Notes under the pieces: model-generated | What the model was told of the DNA's origin: nothing | The model's input: the letters and a program-made list of their open reading frames with translations, nothing else | Database searches by the model: none | DNA from: Ceratotherium simum simum | Lineage: Eukaryota; Chordata; Mammalia; Perissodactyla; Rhinocerotidae | NCBI RefSeq assembly: GCF_000283155.1 | Contig: NW_004454207.1 | Coordinates: 13,290,107 to 13,354,106, forward strand | Direction: 5' to 3' | Length of the DNA stretch: 64,000 nucleotides | Position numbers and translations under genes: made by a program | Part shown: positions 17,117-29,339 of the stretch, piece after piece | Numbering within the stretch: position 1 is the stretch's first letter | Layout of the letters: each line of letters begins with the position of its first letter

Positions 17117-19782
17117 AGAACAAAGGGACAAAAGTTTAGGGTAATAAAGTATACTTCTAAATCACTTTTCAAAAAATACATCACATATTGTTATTTTCTG
17201 TCATGAATAGATAGTACTGACTGAATAAATGTGATACAACAAACCTTAAAAATTTTATGTATCTGAGAATGAATCTATATCATATCATACTGTTTTAATA
17301 TTGGCCCTTTTAATAAGAGAGGAAATACTTTTTTCTCTCTCACCATATAGCAGTGATTGTATGCCCCAAATTCTCACTTTCTAGAACATTTAAATTATAA
17401 TATACGTGGAAATACAAAAAGCACTGAGCAAGGACATTTTAAGAAATATGTTAATTTCTTTAGGGGGAAAACAACTCTAGTCTTCTATCCTGAGATTTAA
17501 TAAAGCATTGAAAGACTTTGAGGTAGCCCAGAAGCTCCAATTCAAAGTTGATTTCGTGCCCTGGTCCTTGTTGGTTCCTCTGTACAAAGTTGAATTTAAA
17601 CTGGTATTTTTTGAAAATCATAAAAAGCCAGTTTAAAGACTATATCTCTAAGCTTTTAGGGATGTTTTTGAAAGACTCAGTTTTACAGTGAAAAATTGAT
17701 ATGTGTTCCCCCTCCCCTTAAATTCAGCTCCAGAAGAGCAAATAGACACACACACACAAAAAAGAGAGAGAAACACTAGCTAATCTAAATTGGGAAATGA
17801 AGAGGGCTTTTTTTAAGCATGAAAATTTCATCATCTTGTCAGCTGGCAGAATGCCTGCTGTGTGGATTCACAAAGGCTAAGAATTACACTTTCATGAAAT
17901 TTTCCTCACTAACTGCCCTGGTTAATTTGAAAGATAACCCACTGTTCTAATTCATTCCTCAATTGGGCGGTGCAGGTTTTATCTTTGATCTGACAAAGCA
18001 TTTGTGTTAATCGTTTTGGCCCTCCACTAGACACTCTTGGGATTGTGCTTTTACAATAAATGTGTCTGTGATAGCTCTTTAGTCTATTATACTTACAATA
18101 GATCCATAGAACTGGTAATTAATTCTCCACTGCTTTGGAAATGGGAAGAATAGGTGTAGCTCTGTCAAGTGTGGCTGGTAAGTTTGTTTAGCTGGTTCAT
18201 TTTTGAAGTGTTCCCCTCAGCCGTCCATGTAGCAGCTACAGAAGAGAGTCTGAGATTGAGATGCTGCCTACCCTGAAGACTTGCTGATAAATGGGAAATC
18301 TGACCCCTCTTGGTACCTGGGAGGGGAGTAGTGGGTCATTTACTTTCATCTCAAGTAGTATTAGTTATAATGTATATTAAACCCTCATTTTAATACTTAA
18401 AGATCCATTCATTTCTAAAGGTAGATAGTCAACTCAAATATGCTCCTAAATTCTCATTGATGGCTTATTAATTCTCATTGATGGCTTATGTTGGTTTCAG
18501 TGTTTTCCAATGGGGCAAAATGTATTCCTCACCAGCCTTGTAGTGTTTCCAGCCACTTGTAAAGGAGCATTACTTAGAGCACTTTGCTATGATTTTTAAA
18601 CAGAGAGATATTGCTGGCTCTCCACCTACAAAAATTAGCAGTGACCAACTAGTCAGTGCCATGCATATGATAACCATTGATTAGTTGCTAGGACCATAAA
18701 TTGGTGGTTGAACTCCTTTGCAATTTGCTGTTGGTTTTACAATCTCAGAATTTTCCTGAAGTAAGCTTTCTGAGGACAGGGGCTGTGCTTTCTTCTGTGT
18801 CTCATCTGTGATCTCTGCCACAGCCTTTTGCTCTCAGTCGTGTGTGCATTTTAATTTTCAATAACCAAAGGGATCAACAAATAAAGGTTATACTTTCTTG
18901 TTTTTTCTTTACGTTTTGTTGTCACTGCTGTCATATTGGCAGAAGGTTTATTAGTGGTACACAAGATTCTCAGGTTAATACAAAATTCTACTGTATTTAA
19001 GGTCATGAAGGCCCTGACAAATAAAGCCCTTTGTTCCTCTGTCATCTGTATTTTATATCACTGATTACTGTTGATTTCAGTATATGCCTACCCCCAACTT
19101 CATAGTCTTAATTTGTTTTTTCCTCCCAACCAAGCATCAGGCAGAGGCATTGACCAGAAGTATTTTTATTATGGTGGAAAATCACATCCTGCATAAACGT
19201 GCTCTCATTGTCCTGACACAAGAGTCGATCTCAAACTACACAGGGTGGCAAAGAAAGTGGATGCTTAGCTGTTGTTCCTCTCTCACTCCTGCTCTCTCCC
19301 TGTATTATTCTCTTTTACTTCTTAGTATATTAATCGTGGCGTAAGCCACATTTTAAAAATCTCTTTTGGACCCATTTGTGTGAGGAATTCCAAAAATAAC
19401 ATCCAGGGTCTGTTGCCTCGTGATGCAGAGACTTGCTGATTTTCGCGTATGTGAGCGCCCAGCGGAGAAGGGCATGTTTGACCAACGATGCCGAGCCTCA
19501 GTGTGGTGGCTGTGAGCCCCTCTGGAAGATGGCACACATCTGGCAAGTGTAGTGGCATGTTTTTTTGTGAATGACGAATCCATGTTAAACTTTTTTCATC
19601 TTTGCAAAAAAAAAATACTTGTTAATTTTGCAATGGATATGCATTCCTCGAAGACAAAATTACTAACAACCACCAAACATAATGTTGTTAAGCCAGAGAT
19701 TGAATTGGAGTTACCTTTTATTAAAAGTGCAAGCAGGGCAGGGTGAAATATTGGCTAAAATATTTGCTCCACCAAAATACAT
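17117..19782. other. Intronic unique sequence
   Basis: No recognised transposon. 17880-18070 looks like compact, mixed-composition sequence of the sort often conserved (GGGCGGTGCAGG, CTTTGATCTGACAAAGC). 18449-18490 is a 21-bp tandem duplication. 19370-19560 is relatively CpG-rich (TTTCGCGTATGTGAGCGCCC) and unexplained; short frames through it have no family likeness. Confidence 0.35.
18449..18490. repeat. 21-bp tandem duplication
   Basis: AATTCTCATTGATGGCTTAT occurs at 18449-18468 and again at 18470-18489, giving two adjacent 21-bp units that differ only at the last base. It looks like a recent slippage or fill-in duplication. Confidence 0.9.
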
Positions 19783-19868
19783 ACCCAGTCAGCACCATAG
19801 GCAGCACAATCCATGATGCCCAATGGTGCTTGAAGAAGGGTCATTTCACTAGGAATGCACAGAACTCA
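19783..19868. repeat. 86-bp dispersed direct repeat, copy 1
   Basis: The segment from ACCCAGTCAGCACC to GCACAGAACTCA recurs without gaps at 20363-20448 with about 9 substitutions. The core GGCAGCACAATCCATG and GGTGCTTGAAGAAGG are identical in both. I do not recognise the family. Confidence 0.88.
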
Positions 19869-20362
19869 ATTAGTAATTAAATCTGATAAATTAGAGATGA
19901 CGCATGAAGCAGCCCCCCCCCCACCTGTGTAAATCACTAACAGGGCTACTCTCATTTCCATGGTCTTTCACTCTTCAAGTATAGCAGTACATCACAACAG
20001 TTATATTGTGCAGGTGGATCTGTGGGTTTTAGAGCCATCAGTGATGTTCAGTAACTTTCTCCTGTTCCACTGAAAATATTTGGTGTTCAATAACCCTCAA
20101 AATTTCTCATTTCTTACCTGTGGTGATGTGGGCTGATAGTTTTTAGGTTATAGGTTGCAATATGCAATAGTCTCACAGGTACATTAGTTCAAAATAGTTT
20201 AAACTCTAAGCACTATTGGAATTATTGTTTATTTCCTTGCCTCTGCATTTATATTTAGAACATGTAAAAAGAATAAATTGGGTTTCTTCTTTGTAAAGAC
20301 TCTTAACAGCATAATTATAAGTGGTACAAAAGGCATGCAAAGAAGCAATAGATATCCATCCC

Positions 20363-20448
20363 ACCCATTCAGCATCACAGGCAGCACAATCCATGCTGCC
20401 CAACGGTGCTTGAAGAAGGATCATTTCTTTAGGAATGCATAGAACTCA
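20363..20448. repeat. 86-bp dispersed direct repeat, copy 2
   Basis: This is the partner of the repeat at 19783, in the same orientation and 580 bp downstream. The similarity ends sharply on both sides at AGAACTCA and before ACCCA. The intervening sequence shows no second pair of matches that I can see. Confidence 0.88.
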
Positions 20449-20565
20449 TCCTAAATCTTATTAAAACAAAACAAAAAGAATATATTGAGAATTAGTATTT
20501 CTTTTTGCTTCACACCCTTTGATAGGGAAGCTAAGCATAAATGAACACCATGGACACCAGTCACA

Positions 20566-20805
20566 TTTTTTTGTGTGAGGAAGATTAGCCCTGAGCTAAC
20601 ATCTGTTGCCAATCCTCCTCTTTTTGCTGAGGAAGATTGGCCCTGGGCTAACATCCGTACCCATCTTCCTCTACTTTATATATGGGCCGCCTGCCACAGC
20701 ATGGCTTGACAAGCGGTACATAGGTCTGCGTCTGGGGTCTGAAACCGCAAACCCCAGGCACTGAAGCAGAGTGCGTGAACTTAACACTACGCCATCGGGC
20801 CGGCC
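20566..20805 (-). mobile_element. ERE SINE, reverse orientation
   Basis: The left side has 'gaggaagattagccctgagc' and 'tgctgaggaagattggccct'. The right end is the reversed head CGGGCCGGCCC. It is moderately diverged. I did not find a clear target-site duplication. Confidence 0.92.
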
Positions 20806-23429
20806 CTATTCACTTAATCTTAACCTTACAGCATGGACCCTGTTTGGGGAGGCTCAGAACTAGAGCATGATCTTGAGGAACTAATAGGGGACCCACACCA
20901 AATTCTGAGGTGCCCAGGACCAGTGTTGTCTATTGTGGACTGACCACGGAGCTCCCTGCAGGATCTGAACTTGAGCCATAGCCTCTCCCTTGCCCATGCC
21001 ATTCCCCGAATATGCATATTCTCCCTCCTGAGTTTTCTGTCAGAGGTGGAGGCAGTTAGAGCCCTGGCCCTTGCCTGTCCTTTCCTTATGTTCTGAAAGC
21101 TTAGCAGTTGGTTATATCAGTTTTCATACCAGCCATTGCTAGCCTCACAACAGACTGTGAGGTTTTGTATTCAGACACCTAGTTCAGAGTTGCTGTCTAG
21201 TCGCTTACCAGTTCTGTAACTTGGGCTAGTTACTGAGCTTCTCCAAGCCACAATGTCGTAGCCTATAAGACGATGATAGTAATGGTACCTGCCGCCTAAG
21301 GTCATAACGAGGACTGTATAGGATAATGTATTTAAAGTGCTCAGAAAATGCATAGAGGGCGCTCATTATTAACGTTGTTATTCCAGTGTGAAATATGATG
21401 GATGAACATAGCTTGGCTGTGTTCCTTTATGTGCTCAGAACCCACAGAGATTCAGACCTGGGCCGGGGCCTTGCTGCCGCTGTCTTTCTAGATATCTAGA
21501 AGCATTCGTCATCTTGCTGCTCTCCCTCCCCCATGCAGTCAGAACGATACCGCACCATGCTGTGCTTTCTCTTGGCCCACCCTGCAGTTTGCCAGTATGG
21601 GAGTTTCCTTTTCAGTGTTGGTGAATAGGTTCTCAAAGTCAGCCTTAGGAAAGGATGCTAATAAGGACAGGGGCAGCTTGGGGTAGTGGCAGAAAGCAAG
21701 AAAAGGACACTAGGCTATAACTCCTTCAAGGCCCAGCACCCCATACTGTGCCTAACCTGGAGGGGCTCAGTAAAAAGTTATTGATATTCTGTGAAAAGAT
21801 CGTGATATTCTGAGAGGCTGGTGCTATCAAGTGACTCCTTCAGGTCAGAAATAGCAGTATCGGGATTGTGATCATACTTGGGGACCCTAGTCCAGAATTC
21901 TGCCTATCATATATGGTAAGGTAGCCATTTATGGATAACAGGTTGCTCGCCATCTTCACTGTAGTTCCTTTTTCAATAGGGTGCCACAAGAGCCCTAGGC
22001 ATTAGCATGACAAGCTAGGCCAGGCCACAAGGCTGGCTGGGGCACGAGTCCAGAAAGCTGATTATAGCCACCCAGGAATGGACTAGTCCAGCCATTGAAG
22101 GGAAGCCTGGATTTCAGCAACTTCTGATACAGTTCACTTCCTCTGAAGGGAAAATTGAAGGTTTTTTGAAATTCTGAGGAAATGCCATAGGAGTTGTCAA
22201 ATATCTGAAAACAAGTGGGTAGAAACAGAAAACCGCCTGTGCCAAAACAGTAGAATTCTTTTCTTCAGTTTGATTTCTCTAACCTTGTGTATTTAGGAAA
22301 AACTCAACTTCAGGTGTAACTCCAGTCGTCTAGAGCTACTGTCTTGTAGTAGCCTAAGAAATTGAACCAGAACACATTTCATTTAACCTTTCAAAAGTGA
22401 GATTTTCACACCACTGACCTTCTTGACTTCAAGGAGCAAAATGGAGCTATGCGTTCTCTGCTGCACATGTAAACGAGAGAGGGGAGGAGAGCGCCTCAGA
22501 TGATGGCTGTCTCTCATATTTGGTTTGCCTAGAAAGTGTACGTTATGGTTCACATGTGGAAATTGGCCCTTTGCAAATAGTTACAGAAACAAATTTCCAC
22601 ATCGTCCTGTCTAGCTTAGTCTTGTGTTAAATGGAATAACCATAATTTTGTTCAGGAGGGAGTTAATTCAGCTGCCTTTCCGAGGCACCATAGAAAAATT
22701 CTCAAAAGCCCAGATTCCAAAAAATACTACTACTAATAAAAATTAGAGCACCAGTACTTTGTACTTGAGGGGTGTTGGTTTGTTTGTGCTTGGTTTAAAT
22801 CAAGAGTGGCTTTACCATATGTCATACCAACACCTATAATGTGTTGATCTTACCTTGGTTTTGAAAAGCAACGTATAACTTTTTGTCCTGGTTCAAAACT
22901 CATCTGATTCCTGGCATTCCTTCCAGTTTTTTTTTTTCTGTTTTTACTATACTCCAGCATATTATAACTCTTAGGGTGGGTGGCTTTGTGAAGTACATAG
23001 TCCAGCTTGCTTCCCGAAAGGTCCCCCAGCCTCCTTCAGGCCGCACAGGTACTCAGGGCTTTTTGGCTGTTTGAGAAGCTCTTCATGCTGCTGGGAACCT
23101 GGATGATCTGCTGGCCCAGCTCTCGGGAGCCTAGTGTAGCAGGCCTTCAGTCTCTATCCACCAGCAAAGAATGTTTAAGAATTGTGGTGGAGAAAACCCG
23201 AAACTGGTATACTAAAGATTTAGAAATCGTGTGGATGAAGTCACAGGTAATCTTTTGAGATAATTTCCCTGAACTACAGCTTTCCATCTACTGATGTTCA
23301 ATAGCCGCTTCTTTCAGGAATTGATCAGCAAAGAAAGATCAAAGGAGAGCCTAGAGTCAAGAAAGACCTGCTTAAAATTTCACAGCAAAATGGATTCTTA
23401 TGCTGATGAGTGTACGCAGTGGTATAGCA
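20806..23429. other. Intronic sequence with one MIR; otherwise unassigned
   Basis: Apart from the MIR at 21160-21380, I see no familiar element. 21660-21790 has an L2-like end ('ggggctcagtaaaaagttat') but is too diverged to call. No coding exon. Confidence 0.35.
21160..21380 (+). repeat. MIR SINE
   Basis: 'gtcgcttaccagttctgtaa', 'cttgggctagttactgagct', 'taagacgatgatagtaatgg' and 'aagtgctcagaaaatgcat' follow the MIR consensus order in the forward direction. Confidence 0.75.
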
Positions 23430-24090
23430 CAATGGTTCTCAAACCTTTTGGTCTGTGGGACGGACCCTCTATGCTCTTAAATTACTGAGGATGCCAAAGA
23501 GTTTCCATTTATGTGCGTTTTATGTATTCATTTATTTGATTATAAATAAAAATAGACATTTACAAAGTGGTGACCTATTTATAAGTAACAGTAAACCTAT
23601 TATATAACAAAAATAATATTTTTATGAAAAATAACTATATTACAAAGCAAAATAATTTAGTCAGAACAGCGGCATTGTTTTACATTTTTTGAAATCTCTT
23701 TAATGTCTGGCTTAGAAATCAGCTGGATTCTCATATTTGCCTCTGCATCCAATCTACTGTGATATGTTGTTTTGTTCTTTTGGTGGAAGTATATGAAATT
23801 TGGCTTCACACAGGTATGTAGTTGGAAAAGGTAGGAGTATTTTAATAGCCTTTTCCATTAATAGTGGGTATTCTTTTTTGTCCCTACACCAAACTTTGTA
23901 ACATGGTAGTTTCTTAAGGGTTATTTCCAATGTGGAATCTGAAACCATATCAATGAGCTTTTTATACCCTGGTACATTAAAATCCATTATCTTGAATAGT
24001 GTATGGTATATAACATTATATTTCTGTTGTCCAAGTATTTGACAATAAGCATATATTACTTTTTTGGAGGGTGATGTTGGTTGCATTGTG
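23430..24090 (-). mobile_element. hAT-Charlie DNA transposon fragment with transposase remnant
   Basis: It begins with a CAATGGTTCTCAAACC terminal-repeat-like sequence at 23430. On the minus strand an open frame at 24086-23754 (110 codons) encodes the C-terminal end of an hAT-family transposase. It has the dimerisation-region signature EYPLLMEKAIKILLPFPTTY followed by LCEA. The catalytic part is absent, so this is a dead fragment. The same peptide motif occurs in domesticated host genes such as ZBED5 or FAM200, but here no promoter, start context or splice structure suggests use. Confidence 0.8.
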
Positions 24091-24094
24091 AAAA

Positions 24095-24260
24095 TTTATT
24101 TTTAAATTTATATACTGTAAAATTCACTCTTTAATATACAGTTCTATGAGTGTTGACGAATGCATAGAGTGGTGTTAACTGCTACCACAATCAAGATACA
24201 GAACACTTCCATCACCCACACCCCCTTCCCACAATTCCCTTGTGCTGCTTCTTGGAGTTA
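24095..24260 (-). repeat. L1 3' UTR fragment, reverse orientation
   Basis: 'ctgtaaaattcactctttaa', 'cagttctatgagtgttgacg' and 'aagatacagaacacttccat' match reversed L1M 3' UTR. It abuts the hAT fragment. Confidence 0.7.
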
Positions 24261-24492
24261 CACTTTTAAAATAGGTTCGTTGAGATGGCTAACCTCATCT
24301 ATCATATGTTGATTTGTACCACTTTTGCTTACGAAAGTGTCATATTTTCTGGCATTATCTTCCGTCTGGGATCCACCATACTGAATACGCTGCCATTCCC
24401 AGAGATGCGCAAAATGAAACTCTGTAATGTGTGTTTCTTTGCTTAGCTAGGAGTGAGAAGGTACTTGATCTGTAAATATAAAATGAAATTCT

Positions 24493-24700
24493 CGGGCCGG
24501 CTCCGTGGCTTAGCGGTTAAGTGTGCGCGCTCCACTGCTGGCGGCCCGGGTTCGGATCCGGGCACGCACTGTCGCACCGCTTCTCTGGCCATGCTGAGGC
24601 CACGTCCCACATACAGCAACTAGAAGGATGTGCAACTATAACATACAACTATCTACTGGGGCTTTGGGGGGAAAAATAAATAAATAAAAATCTTTAAAAA
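24493..24700 (+). mobile_element. ERE SINE (ERE1-like), forward orientation
   Basis: The head CGGGCCGGCTCCGTGGCTTA has A-box-like and B-box-like (GGGTTCGGATCC) motifs, the body 'catacagcaactagaaggat', and an A-rich tail with (TAAA)n. Target-site duplications AAAATGAAATTCT are at 24480-24492 and 24701-24713. Confidence 0.95.
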
Positions 24701-24989
24701 AAAATGAAATTCTAAGGACAATTCCCCCAAAGAACATTGGAGAAAAATTCTAACATTTCCGTTGGAACTTTATAACGAGAAATTTCAGCTCTGAGGATTT
24801 GAAAAAGCAAACTAAATCATATCTTCAACTCATTACTTGGTTTCAATGGGTCATGAAGACAGAGAGAACCTCAACAGCAAGAGCAGCGGTTCCAGCACTC
24901 AAGTAATTATATTCACTATTTCAGCTTTCTAGAAATTAGACCTAGATATTGAGCCACTTAAAAAGATAACTAAACTTTCCTGTATTCAA

Positions 24990-26950
24990 ATGTGCATCCA
25001 TTTTAACCTATCCACGTCTATAGCAGAGTTTGTCATTTTACAGATTCTACCACATGTGTAGATTCATGTAACCACCACCACACTCAGGATACAAAATAGT
25101 TCCATCGCCCCAAAAATCTCCCTCTTGCTATCCCTTTATAATCACACCTTCCTTCCCACCCCTAACTATGGCAACTTGTTCTCATCACTATAGCTCTGTC
25201 TTTTTAAGAATGTCATAGAAATGAAATCATACAGTATGCAGCCTTTGAGACTGTCTTCTTTCACTTAGTTCATTCCTTTTATTGTTGAGTATTATTCCAT
25301 TGTATGGATGTATCAGTTCATTTGATCCATTCACTTGTTGAAAGGTGTTTGGGTTATTTCCAATTTGGGGCAATTATTAATTCAGCGGCTATAAACATTT
25401 GTGTGTAGGTTTTTGTGTGAGCATAAGTTTTCATTCTCCTAGGATAAGATACCCAGCAGTAGAATTGCTGGCTTATATGTTAAGTGTGTGTTTACCCTTT
25501 TAAGACATTGCCAAATTATCTTTCGGAGTAACGGCACTATTTTTCATTCCCACCAGTAGCATATGCGAGTTCCAGTTTCTGGGCATCCTCACTGGCACTT
25601 GGTATTGTTGTTATTCTTTATTTTAGCCATTCTAATAGGTGTGGGTGGTATCTCATTGTGGTTTTTTTGTGTGTGTGTGTGTGAGGAAGCTCAGCCCTGA
25701 GCTAACATCCATGCTAATCCTCCCCTTTTTGCTGAGGAAGACCGGCTCTGAGCTAACATCTATTGCCAATCCTCCTCCTTTTTTTGCCCCAAAGCCCCAG
25801 TAGATAGTTGTATGTCATAGTTGCACATCCTTCTAGTTGCTGTGTGTGGGACGCAGCCTCAGCATGGCTGGAGAAGCTGTGCGTCGGTGCACGCCTGGGA
25901 TCTGAACCCGGGCCGCCAGTAGCGGAGTGCACGCACTTAACCGCTAAGCCACGGGGCCGGCCCTCATCATGGTTTTAATTTGCATTTCCCTGATGGCTAG
26001 CGATATTGAACATCTTTTCATGTGTTTATTTGCCTCTTTGGTGAAGTGTCCAAGTTTTTCCCCAATTTTTATTTGGATTGTTTGTTTTCTTACTGTTTGG
26101 GTTTTGAGTTCTTTGTATAGTCTAGATACAGGCCCTTTGTTGTATATGTGATTTGCAAATATTCCAGTCTGTAGCTTGTGTTTTCATTCTCTTAATGGTG
26201 TGTTTCATAGAACAAAACTTTTTAATTTTGATGAAGTCCAGTATATCAGTTTTTCTTTTTATAGATCGTGCTTTTGGTCTCATGCCTAAGAACTTAAATT
26301 TTACATCTAGATCTATGATCCATTTAAGTTAATTTTTATATAAGGTATGAGGCTTAGGACAAGGTTCATTTTTGGGGGGGGTCTCCCTAAGTCCAGTTGT
26401 TCCAGCACTGCTTACTGAAGAGACTATCGTTCCTCCATTGAATTGCACCTTTTGCACCCTAGTGAAAAACCATTTGAGCATACTTGTGTGGGTCCATTTC
26501 TGTATCCTCTATTCTATTCCATTGATCTCTGTGCTTATCCCTTTGCCAACACCACAGTCTCGATTACTGTAGCTTTATAAGTCTACATAAGTCTTATGTA
26601 GTATGATTCCTCCATTTTATTTTTTTCGATAATGTTTTAGCTATTCTAGTTCTTTTGCCTTTCCATATAAATTTGAGTCAGCTTGTCTTTATTGACAAAA
26701 AAATCCTGCTGGGATTTCTGTTGGGATTGTATTAAATCTTTATATCACTTTGGGGAGAATTGACATCTTTACTATGTTGAGTTTTCCAATCCATGAACAT
26801 GGTATGTCTCTCCATTTATTTAGATCTTTTTTATCTTTCATTAGCATTTTATAGTTTTCAGTATACAAGTCAGGTAAATGTTTTATTGGATTTATACCTA
26901 AGGAGTTCATTTTGGGGAAAGTTATTTTTTTTTAATTTTGGTCTCCAATT
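24990..26950 (-). repeat. L1M LINE, 3' UTR through ORF2 3' part, reverse orientation, split by an ERE
   Basis: The order from left to right is the reverse of an L1: 3' UTR ('gtaaccaccaccacactcag', 'atgtcatagaaatgaaatca', 'tattattccattgtatggat'), then ORF2 C-terminal sequence ('tttgcatttccctgatggct'), then further ORF2 ('ttccattgatctctgtgctt', 'ccaatccatgaacatggtat'). It is broken by many frame lesions. ERE at 25666-25962 interrupts it, and both halves align when the ERE is removed. Confidence 0.9.
25666..25962 (-). mobile_element. Long ERE SINE, reverse orientation, inserted in an L1
   Basis: Target-site duplications CTCATTGTGGTTTT (25652-25665) and CTCATCATGGTTTT (25963-25976) differ at two bases. 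The copy joins the 'gctgaggaag...gagctaacatc' tail type with the 'ccccagtagatagttgtatg' body type, so it is longer than the others. A (GT)n run marks the A-tail end. Right end: reversed head ACGGGGCCGGCCC. Confidence 0.93.
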
Positions 26951-26954
26951 GTTT

Positions 26955-27672
26955 TCCCTAGTATATAGAAATATAATTATATAAATTTTTGTTCTGACAT
27001 TTCTATAGTTAAGAGAGTTATAGGTGAATCAGCTGGTTCTCAAAAGAGTACTGAGGACCCATGAAACATTAAAAATACCCTATATAAATGTATAGTTAAT
27101 ATGCAGTCCTTAAAATTTATTTTATAAATCTATATTTATTGCCCCAAATATTTGGCCACATAATAGTGCCGAGTTTTAAAAAAATACTAGCTCATGTACT
27201 ACAGTTCACTTATGTAAAATTCATGTATGTGTGTGTGCATGTGCGTGTGCTTAGAGAGATTTCTAGAAGAATGTTTACCATATGTCAAAAATCATATCTG
27301 AGTAGTGAAAAGTTTAGGTGTTTTGTATTTTTTCCATATTGCTTTTTCTCTATTTGAATATTTCACAATAGGTGTGTATTTTATATCTGAACAATGAAGC
27401 TGCTTAGAGAAGAAAAATAAAACGGTGAATTGTAATATGGTCCTTACCAGTAAATGAGGATAGTAGAGACTCAAGTCTTACTGGAGAATTAAGTACTTGC
27501 ATCCTAAAAATCTTGATGTTGCTCCAAACATTTTATGATTCTAAAATTTTATATTGAAAACCCAAGGGACATTTTAAGACAGATGGAACATTCTGAGAAT
27601 ACTGCGTTTAGAATTTTTTTTCACCACAGCATTTTGTTTTCATCATATACTTGTCTCTGTATCAGGCAAAGA
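26955..27672. other. Intronic AT-rich sequence
   Basis: No recognised element apart from a TGTATGTGTGTGTGCATGTG microsatellite at about 27225-27250. No coding potential. Confidence 0.35.
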
Positions 27673-27881
27673 CAGTGGATCTCAACTTGGGCTGCCCATT
27701 AGAATCATCTGGGTGGGTTTTAAAAAGAGTATCTGATGGCTCAGCCCACCCTGGACATTAGATTAGAATTTCTGAAGGTGGGGCCAGGGCATTGGTGTTT
27801 TTAAAAGTTCCCCATGTGATTACTAAACTCTTCAAAAAACACATGTTGATGAATTCTAATGTAATGTATAAGAACCACTGA
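27673..27881 (+). repeat. MER5-type hAT-Charlie MITE
   Basis: It starts 'gtggatctcaacttgggctg', has 'ccattagaatcatctgggtg' and 'attagaatttctgaaggtgg', and closes with 'aagaaccactg', the inverted terminal repeat. Non-autonomous and old. Confidence 0.75.
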
Positions 27882-28519
27882 ATATTTTAAGATAAGTTTT
27901 CTATATATTAAATTATGATGATTATATATGATTTTTATATATACATATAGGTTATGTATGAAGATATGAAAATAAAAGGTATATATGCTTTCACACCTGT
28001 ATCAAGATAAACATGTACTTATAAATGAGAAGGGAATTAAATTTCAGAAACAAAATGAGTTCTAATGTGACCAAAAATAATTTTATGAAAGCAAAAAACC
28101 CGTAGCATCTTTAATATTTCCACATTTTTCGTGGGAATTTATCATCCTTGTTGAGTCTTCGGGTGTGTCGCTGACGCTTGACAAATGGCAGATAATTAGC
28201 ATTGCTCAACCTTGTCTCTTCTGTGTTGTAGATATGATTGTATAAACCTAGGTTGAGGAGTATTTGTGTACAGAAATGTCATCTTCCGAAGGGAGACCTC
28301 CTGTATAATGATTTCATGACATCATCCGATCCTGCATATGCTGAGGAATTATGTTCTTTATAACACTTTAAAGCGGTTCTGAGATCTGCAGTCCTGTCAC
28401 CACCCTCTCAATCTTGACTGTGACTCACCGTAGTCTCTTTTTGAGTAGCTTCAGCTTCCCGTCTGTAGGGAGTGCCTCGTTTTGCCCAGGCCTAGCTCTC
28501 CCTGAGCAGAGCCCAAAGG

Positions 28520-28825
28520 TCAAAATGGTGTGGGGGAGACGTTGGTCAACAGGTACAAAGTTGCAGTTATGTAGGATGAGTAAATCTAGAGATCTAACGT
28601 ACAACATGATGACTATAGTTAATAATACTGTATTGAAGACTGGCAATTTACTGAGAGAGTAAATTTCAGATGCTTTCATTATACACACAAAAAGGGTAAC
28701 TTGTGTGAGGAGAAGATATGTTAATTAGCTTGACTGTAGTAATCATTTCACTATATATATAAAATCATCATGTTATACACCTTAAATGTATACAATTTTT
28801 ATTTTAAAAATACAATAAAATAAAT
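28520..28825 (+). repeat. L1M LINE 3' end, forward orientation
   Basis: 'gatgactatagttaataata', 'gagaagatatgttaattagc', 'gtaatcatttcactatatat' and 'gttatacaccttaaatgtat' follow the L1M 3' UTR order. It ends in an A-rich tail. Confidence 0.85.
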
Positions 28826-29339
28826 GAGACAGTCCCTAGGCTACATTTCCCAGTGCTCCTCTTAGGAATCAGATAACAGAAATGGGATTCTGTAGCTTCC
28901 TCAATATGCAACAACTTGAACAAAAATAGAAGGCTGTCCATCTTTTGAAATGTTCTGGGCATTTTTGGGGTTCCTATGAAAATCTTGCGAAATGGTTTAC
29001 TTAGCTACCTATCTGTAGGGCTATCAGGACCCCTTATACACCATTTTTCCTGGTCTCACCTACCAAAAGTATTTAATGTGGCTTAAAGAAAGAGACAAGT
29101 CATTTTAAAAGGAGAGGATTCCATTATGTCAATATACATTGTATATTACACAGTACATTGCAGTTTTCAAAACATTTTCTCAACCTTACCAAATTTGTTC
29201 CTCACAGTAATCTTGTAAGATATATAGAGGGATACCCTCCCGTATGTCCCAACTCAGGATAATAGAAGCCTGCAAGTTGCCCAAATTGGATATCTTGGTA
29301 TTACATATTCCTCCTACTCTCACACTGCCTTCTGCTTTA
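28826..29339. other. Intronic sequence, nothing recognised
   Basis: Mixed-composition intron with no coding or repeat likeness that I can support. Confidence 0.3.

Noticed and set aside
24493..24600. Possible tRNA gene, because A- and B-box motifs are present
   Set aside because: Part of an ERE SINE with target-site duplications and A-rich tail; the cloverleaf is not preserved.
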